The position numbers were made by a program, and so were the translations under genes. From CAUZJO01 sp963580245 (GTDB lineage: Bacteria; Sumerlaeota; Sumerlaeia; MVZB01): a stretch of 64,000 nt of DNA. Positions 18,761 to 27,839 of this stretch are shown here, piece by piece (position 1 is the stretch's first letter; each line of letters opens with the position of its first letter). The notes under the pieces are model-generated. The model was not told where the DNA came from. It made no database searches and worked only from the letters and a program-made list of their open reading frames with translations. The stretch is from NCBI GenBank assembly GCA_963580245.1, contig CAUZJO010000004.1:15709-79708 (forward strand), written 5' to 3'.

Positions 18761-18846
18761 TGGATATCCTCATTATGCACTAAGATCTATCGGGATAAGT
18801 CGAAATTCGGTCAAAGTCGCTTGAGAATGAATAAGGAGACAGATGG

Positions 18847-20757
18847 ATGATCGCTCGGATGATATGTCAACGTGTCGCAAACTTGGTCTGGGGGTTCTTC
18901 TTGGGTGCCGCCTCTGTCTTCGCGCTTGATCCGGAGGCATTCCTCGATCTCGAGAAAATGAAACCCCGGGGCCAACGGTACGAAGCCCAGGTCCCCGACA
19001 CGTTGGACCTGGCCGATCGGGCCGCGCTCGCGGTAAACAGCCTGACGCGCAACGTCGAGCCGGAGAAGTTTTACGCCGTCTATCAGAGTTATCCGCTCTG
19101 GACCGACCCCGCGAATCCGGCTGGCCTAACCTGGAACATTACGGCCAAGAACGCGCGCACGTTGCCGTTCATGCGCGTCATGAGCGGGAGCGAGCAGAAC
19201 CTCGAGGTCGAATACAACATCATGAAAACGCTGCTCACCTACGTCGCCGAGGACGGGATGATGTATTACCCGTTCGGCGGCGAGGGGGCGCCCGAGGGGA
19301 CGGCCTATCCGGTCGTCGACGGCATCATGGCGTTGGCCACCGAGGTCTGGCATGAACGCGACGGGAACGACGCCTGGCTCGGCGCAATGGCCCTGCTCAC
19401 AAAGGGGCTTTACAACATGGCGATCCGCGTCGAGGAACACAAATACACGTATCCCCGGTCCGAGCTGAAAACCGTCGTCGATGAGGTCCGGGCCTATTAC
19501 CCCCCCGAATCCGGATATCGAGAAGACGGCACCTGGCACTGGACGACGCGCGGCAACAAGCCGCTCATCCCGTACCGGCCGCCCGATGAACCGTATCTCG
19601 ACCAACAAGGCCTGGAGGGGGCGGTCAAATGGGAGCAATCCCACGCCATGCGCACGTTGGTGAAACACTATGCGCGCACCGGCCACGAAAAGTCGCTAGA
19701 GTTGGCCCGCCGGCTCGCGCGCTTCTGTTTGAAACCGTCGATGTGGGAAGATACCAGCGACGAAGGCTACCCCGGACATGAGCACGGCATCTTCGCCGGT
19801 CATTTTCACGGCAACATCACGGCGCTCTATTCCCTGCTGGAATTGGCGATCGCCGACGACGATCAACGGCTCAAGGAACTGGTGCGCGAGGCCTACGACC
19901 ACGCCCGCCGGGTGGGCGTCATCCGGATGGGTTGGTTCCCGTGTTGGGTCTATCCTGAAAGATACAACCGCGACGCCGTTTACATAGGGATCAACGAAGC
20001 CTGCGGCGCGGCCGACATGGTCCTGCTGGCCGTCAAGCTGAGCGACGCCGGAGTGGGCGACTACTGGGACGACGTGGACCACATCGTGCGCAACCACCTG
20101 AGCGAAATGCAGGCCTGCGACATCGAGCTGATCCGCGCGACGGGCGACCCGGTCCACGATCACGTCCGCGAACGGTTCGTCGGCGGCTTCGGCGATGGCG
20201 GTGTCACGGGCTTGCAGCGTAACATCAATGGCTGCTGCTCGGCCAATGGCGCGATGGGCCTCTATTACGCCTGGCACGGCATCACGCGCTTCGACCAGGG
20301 CGTGGCCACCGTGAACATGTTCCTCAACCGCGCCTCGGCGTGGATGGACATCGACAGCTGCCTGCCGTACGAGGGCAAAGTGGCGCTGCACAACAAGCAG
20401 GCCCACACCGCCTACGTGCGCATCCCCGCGTGGGTCCCGCGCGCGGCGTTGAAGACCACCGTGAACGGCAAGGCCGTCAAGACCGCAAAGTCCAGCGCGT
20501 ATCTTTTGTTTTCAAACCTCAAACCCGGCGACGAGATCCAACTTGAATTTCCCGTCGACCAACGGACCGACACCTACACGATCAACAAACAGGAATACTC
20601 GGTTTCGTTTCGCGGCAGTACGGTCGTCGACATCGACAACCGCATCGAGAGCGACAAGCTGTATCCGTACTATCTGCGCGACGGCTTCAAAGGCACGAAA
20701 GCGCCAACCAAAACCATCACCCGCTTCGCCGCCGATGATGTGCTTCCGCTGCAATAA
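18847..20757 (+). CDS. GH127-like glycoside hydrolase, Sec-exported paralogue
   Basis: This is a paralogue of the 15971 gene with a Sec-type signal (NLVWGFFLGAASVFA) instead of a Tat one. The GH127 Zn/nucleophile residues are present: E384-A-C386 and C463-C464 (GCCSANG). Both proteins share long blocks such as GHFHGN/GHFHGT and DAGxGDYWDD. The start at 18847 has AAGGAG nine bases upstream. Together with the sulfatases it likely degrades an exported or environmental polysaccharide. Exact sugar not inferable. Confidence 0.78.
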   Translation: MIARMICQRVANLVWGFFLGAASVFALDPEAFLDLEKMKPRGQRYEAQVPDTLDLADRAALAVNSLTRNVEPEKFYAVYQSYPLWTDPANPAGLTWNITAKNARTLPFMRVMSGSEQNLEVEYNIMKTLLTYVAEDGMMYYPFGGEGAPEGTAYPVVDGIMALATEVWHERDGNDAWLGAMALLTKGLYNMAIRVEEHKYTYPRSELKTVVDEVRAYYPPESGYREDGTWHWTTRGNKPLIPYRPPDEPYLDQQGLEGAVKWEQSHAMRTLVKHYARTGHEKSLELARRLARFCLKPSMWEDTSDEGYPGHEHGIFAGHFHGNITALYSLLELAIADDDQRLKELVREAYDHARRVGVIRMGWFPCWVYPERYNRDAVYIGINEACGAADMVLLAVKLSDAGVGDYWDDVDHIVRNHLSEMQACDIELIRATGDPVHDHVRERFVGGFGDGGVTGLQRNINGCCSANGAMGLYYAWHGITRFDQGVATVNMFLNRASAWMDIDSCLPYEGKVALHNKQAHTAYVRIPAWVPRAALKTTVNGKAVKTAKSSAYLLFSNLKPGDEIQLEFPVDQRTDTYTINKQEYSVSFRGSTVVDIDNRIESDKLYPYYLRDGFKGTKAPTKTITRFAADDVLPLQ

Positions 20758-20812
20758 CCTCGATGCCGGATAAGAATCCATGGACGCTCCGGGTGTCAAA
20801 CGTCCTCTGCGC

Positions 20813-21640
20813 TCAGAGCAACAAACCGGCAATCGCGGCGGTTGTCCAGGAGGCAAGCGCGCCGCCGAACATGGCGCGTAGCGCGAGGCGGGCGAGGTCC
20901 CCGCGCCGTTCGGGAGCGATGGCCCCCAAGCCGCCCAGTTGAATTCCGATCGATCCGAAGTTGGCGAAGCCGCACAGCGCGATCGTCACCGACCGCTCGG
21001 AGAGTTGCCCCGCCCCGACCAGGTCCGTCAACCGCTCGTAGGCGATAAACTCGGTGACGCAGATTTTTGTGCCGAGCAGATTGCCGACCTTGGCGGCATC
21101 TTCCCAGGCCACGCCCATCACGAGCGCGATCGGTGCGAACAGCTTGCCAAACAGGGTCGCCAGGCTGCCCGGCACGGCGCCGCGGTGTTCCGTCCCGTCG
21201 CCCGTCGAGAGAGCCTCGCCCCCCAACCACCGCCCGTCGATCAAATCGTCAAGCCCCCCAGGACCCAGTCCACGGCGGCGATCAATGCGATGAACGCGAT
21301 CAACATGGCCGCCACGTTGATGGCCAACCGCATCCCGTCGGTCGCCCCTCGCGCCGCGGCGTCCAGGAGGTTGTCGCCCACGTCGATGTCGGGCAGCTTC
21401 GCCCCTCCCACCGTTTTGGGTTCTTCGATTTCGGGGACCATCAACTTGGCGATGACCAGCGCCGCGGGGGCCGACATCACGCTGGCGATGATGAGGTGAT
21501 GGGCCGAGACGCCCATGCCGATCTAGGCGGCCAACACGCCGCCCGCGATCGTCGCGAAACCCCCGACCATCACGGCGTTGAGTTCGGAGAACGTCATCGC
21601 GCCGATATAGGGCCGGATCATCAGCGGCGCCTCGGTCGCC
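20813..21640 (-). pseudogene. Concentrative nucleoside transporter (NupC/CNT) relic
   Basis: The minus strand reads as a CNT-type nucleoside transporter in pieces. RPYIGAMTFSELNAVMVGGF and ASVMSAPAALVIAKLMVPE occur upstream, then KICVTEFIAYERL and CGFANFGSIGIQLGGLGAI downstream; all are signature blocks of the family. Three lesions are visible: the first half of the gene is missing (homology fades above 21640), an in-frame TAG stands near 21524, and the frame shifts near 21243. No functional transporter can be made. Confidence 0.75.
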
Positions 21641-21690
21641 CGCCCCCGCGCTGATGACCTGCTTTCGACGGCGAGAGACCGGAGCCTAAA

Positions 21691-22662
21691 TCAATGCTTC
21701 AAGAGGGTCTGTGGATTATCAAGCGCGGGGACCGATCGACGCGCGCGACGGTCAAGGTGCCAGGCCGGCCAATGCAACAGGCCCGAGGCATAGGCCCGCA
21801 AGACTGACCCCAAACGCCCCTGGCGCGCCATGTCGATGAGCCATCGCAGCTCGACTTTCAACGCGGCCCGGCGCCCACCCGGCAGGCCGCGCAGCGTCAG
21901 GTAGCGCATCCGGTTGCGCGTGTAACGGTAGACGAACCGCCGGCTACCGGTGACTTGGGTGAGGGATTCATGGTGAATCAACCAGGCCGCCGGTTCGTAC
22001 CACAACTTCCAGCCCGCCCGCGCCATCCGAACCTCCAGGTCCACTTCCTCGAAGTAGATCGGAAAAAACTTCGGGTCGAGCAGGCCGACCTGCGCCAGGG
22101 CCTCGCGCCGCATGGCCAGCGCCGCGCCGGTCACGTAATCGCATTCGCCGGGCGTTTCCCACTGACCGTCGTCCTCCTCGCCCGTCCCCAGATGCACCGT
22201 GTTGCCGTTGGGGAGGATCGCCCCGCCCGCATGTTGGATGATCCGCCCGCCCGGGTAAAGCAACTTGCATCCGACCGACCCGATGCGCGGATCGCGCTCG
22301 AACGGCGCGGCCAGGGCGGCCACCCAATTCTCCGGGACTTCGGTGTCGTCGTTGAGCAAGACAATGATCTCGCCCCGCGCGGCCTGGATGCCCACGTTGT
22401 TGCCCCCGCTGAAGCCGAGGTTGCGCTCGATGTTCAGTAACCGCGCCGCCGGAAACCGCTCGCGGACCAGGTCCGGCGTCGAATCCTCGGAACCGTTATT
22501 CACGACGATCACCTCGAACGGCGGCCCTTTGCAGGCCAAAACGCTCGTCAAACAGGCCGACAGCACCCGCTCGCCGTTCAGCGAGCAGACGACGACGGAA
22601 ACAAGCGGTGTCTGGAGTTCGTCGGCAGGGGGCGTGGGCTGATCTGGTTCTTTTGAACTCAT
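21691..22662 (-). CDS. Family 2 glycosyltransferase
   Basis: GT-A fold: VSVVVCSLNGERVL at the N-terminus, VNNGSEDST, GFSGGNNVGI, and the metal/nucleotide-binding LLNDDTEV (NDD triad). Later CDYVTGAALAMRREAL and FFPIYFEEVDLEVRMARAGW are typical of rhamnosyl-type GT2 enzymes for cell-surface polysaccharide or LPS. There is no membrane segment, so it acts on the cytoplasmic face. It is a single gene, divergent from uvrB. Donor and acceptor are unknown. Confidence 0.88.
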   Translation of the reverse strand: MSSKEPDQPTPPADELQTPLVSVVVCSLNGERVLSACLTSVLACKGPPFEVIVVNNGSEDSTPDLVRERFPAARLLNIERNLGFSGGNNVGIQAARGEIIVLLNDDTEVPENWVAALAAPFERDPRIGSVGCKLLYPGGRIIQHAGGAILPNGNTVHLGTGEEDDGQWETPGECDYVTGAALAMRREALAQVGLLDPKFFPIYFEEVDLEVRMARAGWKLWYEPAAWLIHHESLTQVTGSRRFVYRYTRNRMRYLTLRGLPGGRRAALKVELRWLIDMARQGRLGSVLRAYASGLLHWPAWHLDRRARRSVPALDNPQTLLKH

Positions 22663-22969
22663 GCGGCCGCCATGTTAGCCCCTCAATCATGGATGGATCA
22701 AGCTTGCCCTGGGATAGGAGGCATGGTCAACGCTTCCACAACCGCTTCAAACACCACGAAGCCTAGTCGATGGAATTGATGTCCGTCTCATCCTTCCGGG
22801 TCGGGAGCCAAGAGCCGATCATCAACCAGAACAGGGATCCTTCATCGAAGCGCCGTTTACTGCCAAGACTGAATCACACCCTGTTTTCACCTGTCCCCCG
22901 ACCGCCGCTTAATCTAAAATGGAATCGAGTACGCGCCGAGAAGATAAACCGGCGGAGAGAAACGCGCGA
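22663..22969. other. Divergent intergenic region between GT2 gene and uvrB
   Basis: About 300 bases between two divergent genes. It should hold both promoters, but I see no consensus box strong enough to call. No convincing small gene. Confidence 0.4.
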
Positions 22970-24979
22970 ATGCCTCCCTTCAAAATCCACACCGACTTCG
23001 AACTGAGCGGGGACCAGCCGCAGGCGATTGAGCGACTGACGGCGGGGTTGGGAGCGGGGTTGCCGTCTCAGGTGCTGCTGGGCGTAACGGGGTCGGGCAA
23101 GACGTTTACGATGGCCAACGTCATCGAGCGCGTCCAGCGCCCCACGCTGGTCCTTACCCACAACAAGGTCCTCGCCGCGCAGCTTTATCGCGAGTTCAAG
23201 GAACTCTTCCCCGAAAACGCCGTCGAGTTTTTCGTTTCGTATTACGATTACTATCAGCCCGAGGCTTACATTGCCTCGTCTGATACCTATATCGAGAAGG
23301 ACAGTTCGATCAACGAGGAGCTGGATAAGCTGCGGCTGTCGGCGACCCGTTCGCTCATCGAGCGGCGCGACGTGGTGATCGTCTCGTCGGTCTCGTGCAT
23401 CTATGGGATCGGCTCGCCGGCGGAGTATCGGAAATTCGTCGTGCTGGTCGAGCGCGGGCGCGAGGCGGATCGCGACGAGGTCCTGCGCCAGCTCGTCGAC
23501 GGCCAGTATCAACGCAACGACGTCGATTTCCATCGCGGCACGTTTCGCGTGCGGGGCGACGTGATCGACATCTACCCCGCCTACGAGGACAAGTCGGCGA
23601 TCCGCGTCGAGTTTTTCGGCGACGTGGTCGACATGATCCACGAGATCGACCCGCTGACCGGCCAGCGGCGGCGCGGGCTGCAACGCGCGACGATTTTTCC
23701 GACCAGCCACTACGTCACCAGCCGCCCGCGCCTGGAGAAGGCCCTGCGTTCGATCGCCGTCGAACTCGAGGAGCGGGTCGGTGAAATGGAGGCGCAAAAA
23801 CAGCTCGTCGAGGCGCAACGCCTGCGCGGACGGACCAAGTACGACCTCGAGATGATGTTGGAGATGGGAACCTGCGCCGGCATCGAGAACTACTCGCGCC
23901 ACCTCGACGGCCGCCAACCCGGCGATCCCCCCAGCACGCTGCTCGATTTCTTCCCCGATGATTTCATGCTGTTCGTCGATGAGAGCCACGTCTCGATCCC
24001 GCAGGTGCGCGCCATGTATAACGGCGATCGCGCGCGCAAGACCGTCTTGGTCGAGCACGGCTTCCGGCTGCCGTCGGCGCTCGATAACCGGCCGCTGAAA
24101 TTCGAGGAGTTTCTGGGGCGGCTCAATCAGGTCCTGTTCGTCTCCGCCACGCCCGCCGAATGGGAATTGGAGCGTAGCGAGGGCGTGGTCGTCGAACAGG
24201 TACTGCGCCCCACGGGCCTGATGGACCCGCCCATCGAGGTGCGTCCCGCCGCCGATCAGGTCGAGGACCTGCTCGGCGAAATCCGCGAGCGCCAAGAGCG
24301 CGGCGAACGCGTGCTCATCACCACGCTGACCAAACGGATGGCCGAAGACCTCACCGAATATTACCGCGAGCTGGGCGTCAAGGCGCGTTACATGCACTCG
24401 GACATCGACACGATCGAGCGCACGGAAATCATCCGCGACCTGCGCCTGGGCGTCTTCGACGTGCTGGTGGGGATCAACCTGTTGCGCGAGGGATTGGACC
24501 TGCCCGAAGTGAGCTTGGTGGCCGTGCTCGACGCCGATAAGGAAGGCTTCCTGCGCTCGCGCACCTCGCTGATCCAAACCGCCGGCCGCGCCGCCCGCAA
24601 CGTCGAGGGCCGCGTGATCCTATACGGCGACAAGGTGACCGCATCAATGCGCACCGCGATCGATGAGACCGGCCGCCGCCGCGCGGTCCAGGCCGAGTTC
24701 AACGAAAAGCACGGCATCACGCCGCAAACGATCCGCAAGGAGATCAAGAACATCCTGGACACGGTCTACGAATCCGACTACGCCCCGATCCCGATGCTCG
24801 ATCAGGTCGCCGAACAGGAAGCCGAATACATAACCCCCAAAGAATACAAACGCCGCGTGACCCGCCTCAAAAAACAGATGCTAGACGCGGCGTCCAAACT
24901 CGAATTCGAGAAGGCGGCGAAGCTGCGCGACGAACTCTTCACCCTGGAGAAAAAGTATCTCGAGACCATGGGGATGTAG
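22970..24979 (+). CDS. uvrB: UvrABC excinuclease subunit B
   Basis: UvrB is the damage-verifying helicase-like subunit of nucleotide excision repair. Walker A GVTGSGKTFT lies at residues 40-49, the beta-hairpin region around YYDYYQPEAYI follows, then DESHVSIPQ (motif II), helicase motifs V and VI (LLREGLDLPEV, QTAGRAARN) and a C-terminal UVR motif that contacts UvrC. The 669-residue length is normal. I chose ATG 22970 (MPPFKIHTDF) because a GGCGGAGAGA stretch precedes it and homologues start here; an upstream in-frame ATG at 22919 would add 17 unconserved residues. Confidence 0.97.
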   Translation: MPPFKIHTDFELSGDQPQAIERLTAGLGAGLPSQVLLGVTGSGKTFTMANVIERVQRPTLVLTHNKVLAAQLYREFKELFPENAVEFFVSYYDYYQPEAYIASSDTYIEKDSSINEELDKLRLSATRSLIERRDVVIVSSVSCIYGIGSPAEYRKFVVLVERGREADRDEVLRQLVDGQYQRNDVDFHRGTFRVRGDVIDIYPAYEDKSAIRVEFFGDVVDMIHEIDPLTGQRRRGLQRATIFPTSHYVTSRPRLEKALRSIAVELEERVGEMEAQKQLVEAQRLRGRTKYDLEMMLEMGTCAGIENYSRHLDGRQPGDPPSTLLDFFPDDFMLFVDESHVSIPQVRAMYNGDRARKTVLVEHGFRLPSALDNRPLKFEEFLGRLNQVLFVSATPAEWELERSEGVVVEQVLRPTGLMDPPIEVRPAADQVEDLLGEIRERQERGERVLITTLTKRMAEDLTEYYRELGVKARYMHSDIDTIERTEIIRDLRLGVFDVLVGINLLREGLDLPEVSLVAVLDADKEGFLRSRTSLIQTAGRAARNVEGRVILYGDKVTASMRTAIDETGRRRAVQAEFNEKHGITPQTIRKEIKNILDTVYESDYAPIPMLDQVAEQEAEYITPKEYKRRVTRLKKQMLDAASKLEFEKAAKLRDELFTLEKKYLETMGM

Positions 24980-25137
24980 TCCGGCGATCTTCTTTCCGAG
25001 GCCCCCTCCCCCGCGTCGCGGAGTCCAGATACGAATCAACCCCGGCGAAGTCGAAGGATCACCCCCACCGACTCCACTGGGGTTGAAATTTTGACCGCGA
25101 ACGAATTCCCGACCGAATCCAATCGCCCGAGATCGAT

Positions 25138-25827
25138 TCAGATCAGCCCGGCCAACTCGACGGCCCGCAGGGCCCGCTTCCAAGCCCTCCGCAAATGAAC
25201 GATGGCCTCGTCGTAATTTTCCGCGACGACATCTTCTTCAGCTAAGGCCCTTTCCGCCTCGGCCTGGAAAATCTTGCTCAAGACCTGCCCACATCCCGTG
25301 GGTGGCGTCGCGTCGTTGCATCCCGCGTTGCTCGCCGCGGTCTGCGCCGCTTGAATCGCCGTGTCGACAATTCTCCTGTCGGCTTCGATCAGCAACAAGA
25401 CCGCCTCGCGAACCGCCGCCTTGTCCTCATCGCTCGTCCCGGCGTCTTGCAGGACCGCCATCAACTCCTCCGCAGCCCGCCGCTCGCGACGGAACACCTT
25501 GATGCCATTGGTCTCGTTCGGGGTGAAATCGTCAATGTAGAGTTCCGACAGTAAACTGCGCGCAACAAACCGAATCGCTTCCAGAATCTTCTCATCCACC
25601 AACGCGTTGCCAGACGGCACGCGATCAATCAGCGTACTGATAGCAATGGCTTTGAGTTCTCTGGGTGACAGGCATTCGATCTCTGACACCCATAGAAGAA
25701 ACAATGTCCCTCTCAGGCTCCCAGGTGCCCAGGGCGGCATCCCAGCGTAGAAATGACGTGTAGTTTCCACCCTCGGGACGATTATTGGCGACGAGCATAT
25801 CGTTATCGCCATCCTCATCGACGTCAA
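25138..25827 (-). CDS. Helical C-terminal region, probably split from the FG-GAP gene by a frameshift
   Basis: The convincing part is about 25138-25700, from SPRELKAIAISTLIDRVP to the end: alpha-helical, Glu- and Ala-rich, with a predicted disulfide pair (AGCNDATPPTGCG). The first about 45 codons overlap the 3' end of the FG-GAP gene in another frame and look non-native. Secreted FG-GAP proteins often end in such a helical domain. I therefore think both pieces were one gene broken by a one-base shift at about 25680-25740, or possibly a sequencing error. As a separate gene it has no signal peptide. Confidence 0.45.
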   Translation of the reverse strand: MTSMRMAITICSSPIIVPRVETTRHFYAGMPPWAPGSLRGTLFLLWVSEIECLSPRELKAIAISTLIDRVPSGNALVDEKILEAIRFVARSLLSELYIDDFTPNETNGIKVFRRERRAAEELMAVLQDAGTSDEDKAAVREAVLLLIEADRRIVDTAIQAAQTAASNAGCNDATPPTGCGQVLSKIFQAEAERALAEEDVVAENYDEAIVHLRRAWKRALRAVELAGLI

Positions 25828-26758
25828 GAATGATCACTCCCTTTGGCCACTCTCCAACAGGGACTTCTATGGGGTCACCGCTATGAAACACACCTAGGTC
25901 GTTGTCCCAACGGATGACTCTCACGAAATCTGCGTTAGGAGGGGATGACACGATGTCGTTATAGCCATCATTGGTTGCGTCGCCGACGGAGTAACGGTGG
26001 AGAACACCTCCTATATTGAAAGGCGCGACGGCATCGTAATCTTGGGTGGTGTCGTTCCAATGAAAACCCTCTGCATTGTTACCGTTGGCGTCAAAGAGGA
26101 TATCATTGAACTGATCATTGTTGATGTCTTTGATGTTTACACCGCCACCACCCCCATCCAGCTCGTAAAGGATGTTAAAAGAGTCTGTGTCGAAGGATAC
26201 TTCTAGAATGAGAGTCTTGGGATCATCCGCGACGTTAGAGATGACCACTTCATTTAGACCGTCATTGTTGGCATCACCGATAGCCGCCGATGCTACGCCG
26301 GGCCGTCCGGGTAAATCTACCGTGTCGAAATCTATTCCATTCCAATGGAGAGCGACGAAAACCTTATTGCCTCCCGATGCGCTGAATAGGCCAATAATGT
26401 CGCCACAGCCGTCGTTATCAATATCGCCAACATAGACAAACAATCCGGGGCGGGATGTGATATTTTTCGAAGTTTCCGGGCCGATACCATCGGCGTTTCC
26501 AAAAAAGACCGACATCCCGCCCGGATTCTGGTTGATCGTCACGATATCGTCAAAACCATCACAATCAAAATCTCCGATGCCTATGTCCAGCGGCTTGTCG
26601 CCACTGACAGGAATAATCGACGCGGAACAAAAATCGCCGCATTGGAGTGGAATTGCATCCGTTGCCTGAGCCGTGGCCAAAGCAAACGTCAGGAGGATAA
26701 TTCTCCGGGTACATGTGTTGTGAGCCGTGGTCAAGCAACGAAGTGGTGGACTAAGCAT
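25625..26758 (-). CDS. Secreted FG-GAP/VCBS repeat protein
   Basis: The ATG at 26758 follows AGGAGG at seven bases. A signal peptide (RIILLTFALATAQATDA) precedes at least six Ca2+-loop-type FG-GAP/VCBS repeats: DFDCDGFDDIV, DIDNDGCGDII, DANNDGLNEVV, DINNDQFNDIL, DATNDGYNDIV and DVDEDGDNDML. The fold is a seven-bladed-propeller type used in extracellular binding proteins. The last about 28 residues (after WEPERDIVSS) look out of frame, and the likely true continuation lies in the next frame (25138-25700). Lower GC than its neighbours suggests transfer. Confidence 0.72.
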   Translation of the reverse strand: MLSPPLRCLTTAHNTCTRRIILLTFALATAQATDAIPLQCGDFCSASIIPVSGDKPLDIGIGDFDCDGFDDIVTINQNPGGMSVFFGNADGIGPETSKNITSRPGLFVYVGDIDNDGCGDIIGLFSASGGNKVFVALHWNGIDFDTVDLPGRPGVASAAIGDANNDGLNEVVISNVADDPKTLILEVSFDTDSFNILYELDGGGGGVNIKDINNDQFNDILFDANGNNAEGFHWNDTTQDYDAVAPFNIGGVLHRYSVGDATNDGYNDIVSSPPNADFVRVIRWDNDLGVFHSGDPIEVPVGEWPKGVIILDVDEDGDNDMLVANNRPEGGNYTSFLRWDAALGTWEPERDIVSSMGVRDRMPVTQRTQSHCYQYAD

Positions 26759-26869
26759 GTTACATCCTCCTGGTTGTTTCCGACTTCGATACCCGCGCCT
26801 TCCCGCGCTGCATCTAGCCTCAAATGGAATCTCTGGATCCCTATAGACATAGAACTTGATTTCAGCTGA

Positions 26870-27030
26870 GAGGTTTGGCGGGAATCACAAAAAATAGTTA
26901 TTTATATGAGTAGTATATATCTATTATTGTTTATACTGGAAACGTATAACTATAATATAATTTATATCAATTATCGCAAAATGTCTTAATCGCCTACAGC
27001 AGCAATATGAGTCTTTTTAAATCGGTGCCG
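26870..27030. other. AT-rich intergenic stretch
   Basis: About 160 bases with long AT runs (for example TATAATATAATTTATATC near 26951-26968), in strong contrast to the GC-rich surroundings. It lies upstream of the FG-GAP gene and downstream of yggS. It could contain the FG-GAP promoter or mark the edge of a transferred segment. No gene seen. Confidence 0.6.
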
Positions 27031-27049
27031 CAATGAATCTACGAATCTC

Positions 27050-27796
27050 TCAAGCCGTCGGCCGTGGACCGAAGATCGCCGTTCCGATCCGAACGATTGT
27101 CGCGCCCTCCTCGATCGCCGTTTCGAAATCGCCGCTCATCCCCATCGACAGATGCCGTGGCTCGAATTGAGGCGCGGGCTGGGATTCGAGGAGCAGTTGT
27201 CGCAGACGGGCGAAGTGGGGGCGTGATTGTTCCGGGTCCTCGGCGTAGGGTGGGATGGTCAACAGGCCCTCGGCCCGCACGTGGGGGGCGTGGGTGAGGG
27301 CTTGGAGGAGGTCTGGGAGGCACTGGGGTGGGGCACCGTGTTTGGATGACTCGCCGGAGACGTTGATTTGGAGGAGGATTCGTTGGGTCAGGCCCAACGC
27401 GGCGGCGCGACGTTCCAGGGCCTCGATCAGGGGGATGGAATCGACCGAGTGGATCAGGTCGAAGCGGCCGACGACGGCGTTGGCTTTTTTTCGCTGGAGG
27501 TGGCCCACGAGATGCCAGCGGGCCTGGTTGCCGACGGCGTCGATCTTGCCCAGTGCCTCCTGAACGCGGCTTTCGCCCAAGTCTCGCTGGCCAGCCGCGA
27601 TCGCCGCGCGCAGGACCGGGACCGGATGGGTCTTGCCGACGGCGACGAGCAGGACGTCTTTGGGATTGCGGCCCGCCCGCTTGGCGACCGCGTCGATCCG
27701 CTCGTGAACGAGGGCCAGGCGTTCGGGGATCCCCGCGATCGCGCCCTCCGACCCGGCCGGCGACGGATTATTGGTTTGCTCGGGAATCTCGGACAT
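27050..27796 (-). CDS. PLP-binding homeostasis protein (YggS/PLPBP family)
   Basis: YggS-type proteins bind pyridoxal phosphate without known catalysis and buffer PLP and amino-acid pools. The PLP lysine motif LLVAVGKTHP, the RWHLVGHLQRKKAN block and the C-terminal LSMGMSGDFETAIEEGATIV match the family. The 248-residue length is normal, with a somewhat longer N-terminus. It is divergent from the glycosyltransferase operon, with 43 bases between starts. Confidence 0.95.
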   Translation of the reverse strand: MSEIPEQTNNPSPAGSEGAIAGIPERLALVHERIDAVAKRAGRNPKDVLLVAVGKTHPVPVLRAAIAAGQRDLGESRVQEALGKIDAVGNQARWHLVGHLQRKKANAVVGRFDLIHSVDSIPLIEALERRAAALGLTQRILLQINVSGESSKHGAPPQCLPDLLQALTHAPHVRAEGLLTIPPYAEDPEQSRPHFARLRQLLLESQPAPQFEPRHLSMGMSGDFETAIEEGATIVRIGTAIFGPRPTA

Positions 27797-27839
27797 TGCT
27801 ACGATACCTCATCCTCGTGCCGGCCAGGCGCCCGCTCCC

